The translations under genes and the position numbers were made by a program. From Gammaproteobacteria bacterium (GTDB lineage Bacteria > Pseudomonadota > Gammaproteobacteria > Steroidobacterales > SZUA-146), in contig QIGP01000221.1 of assembly GCA_003228965.1 (NCBI GenBank), forward strand, positions 1-5,769: a stretch of 5,769 nt of DNA, given 5' to 3'. Numbering within the stretch: the stretch's first letter is position 1; each line of letters opens with the position of its first letter. The notes below the pieces were generated by a model. The model was given only the letters and a program-made list of their open reading frames with translations, was not told where the DNA came from and did no database searches. This document shows, piece by piece, positions 5,679 to 5,769 of the stretch.

Positions 5679-5769
5679 GTCATTGCGAGCCCGAAGGGCG
5701 CGGCAATCTCTTAACGCTACGGCAGCGTAACCAATTGAGTTCGCGACAACCTGACGGAGATTGCCACAC
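5679..5769 (+). repeat. Palindromic repeat / MITE-like element, cut by the window end
   Basis: The element starts GTCATTGCGAGCCCG and runs to GGCAATCTC (5702-5710). The exact reverse complement GAGATTGCC returns at 5757-5765, giving 9-bp inverted arms around a 46-bp core. GCCC-GAA-GGGC at 5689-5699 can form a small hairpin, and ACGCT/AGCGT (5714-5718, 5724-5728) another inside the core. Elements of the form TCATTGCGAGC...GGCAATCTC...GAGATTGCC...GCTCGCAATGA are widespread in bacterial intergenic DNA (recalled, not searched). The matching right terminus would lie just past the window. No transposase is encoded here, so any movement would be in trans. Confidence 0.7.

Noticed and set aside
5583..5710. 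CRISPR array
   Set aside because: The repeats are contiguous, with no unique spacers, and they vary in sequence and length; no cas gene is present.

Overview
The window looks like chromosomal DNA of a free-living, probably marine, gammaproteobacterium. The evidence is an Ile2-type tRNA with an encoded CCA end, a DUF2799 outer-membrane lipoprotein, an E. coli MaeA-type malic enzyme, a YigB-like HAD phosphatase, and short palindromic repeats beginning GTCATTGCGAGC. The assignment to a class is an inference from gene families; no marker fixes the genus.

Layout, left to right. The left edge (1-61) has no gene and carries a GGGGACAGA motif that may be the end of a REP/RAYT-type element. A tRNA-Ile2(CAT) gene (62-138, minus) follows, with its own promoter. 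The -35 box of that promoter lies inside the terminator of the next minus-strand gene, a DUF2799-type lipoprotein (215-778). After a 238-bp gap comes a SIRT4-like class II sirtuin (1017-1886, minus). A 142-bp divergent region separates it from an NAD-type malic enzyme gene (2029-3698, plus). This region holds a good sigma-70 promoter and an 11-bp palindrome. A YigB-like HAD phosphatase (3700-4422, plus) starts one base after the malic enzyme stop. It converges on a DUF2235 serine hydrolase (4438-5442, minus), and both stop codons lie in the arms of one inverted repeat. The right edge (5583-5769) is repeat DNA: four degenerate head-to-tail copies of about 23-25 bp lead into a larger palindromic element cut by the window end.

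The clearest anomaly is the malic enzyme. It is broken by a frame change at 2810/2811, and comparison with E. coli MaeA (from memory) suggests loss of about 34 bp (11 codons plus one base). The loss falls between the two halves of the metal-binding site (E-D-F and D-D-I-Q-G). Both flanking frames are otherwise clean and family-like, so the lesion is recent or an assembly artefact.

The genes look like ordinary housekeeping and accessory loci, not one coordinated system. The only likely operon is malic enzyme plus HAD phosphatase. I found no CRISPR array, phage module, toxin-antitoxin pair, secretion cluster or convincing new defence system. The points most worth checking are the malic enzyme deletion, the repeat array at the right edge, the shared stop-codon hairpin and the bacterial SIRT4-like protein.
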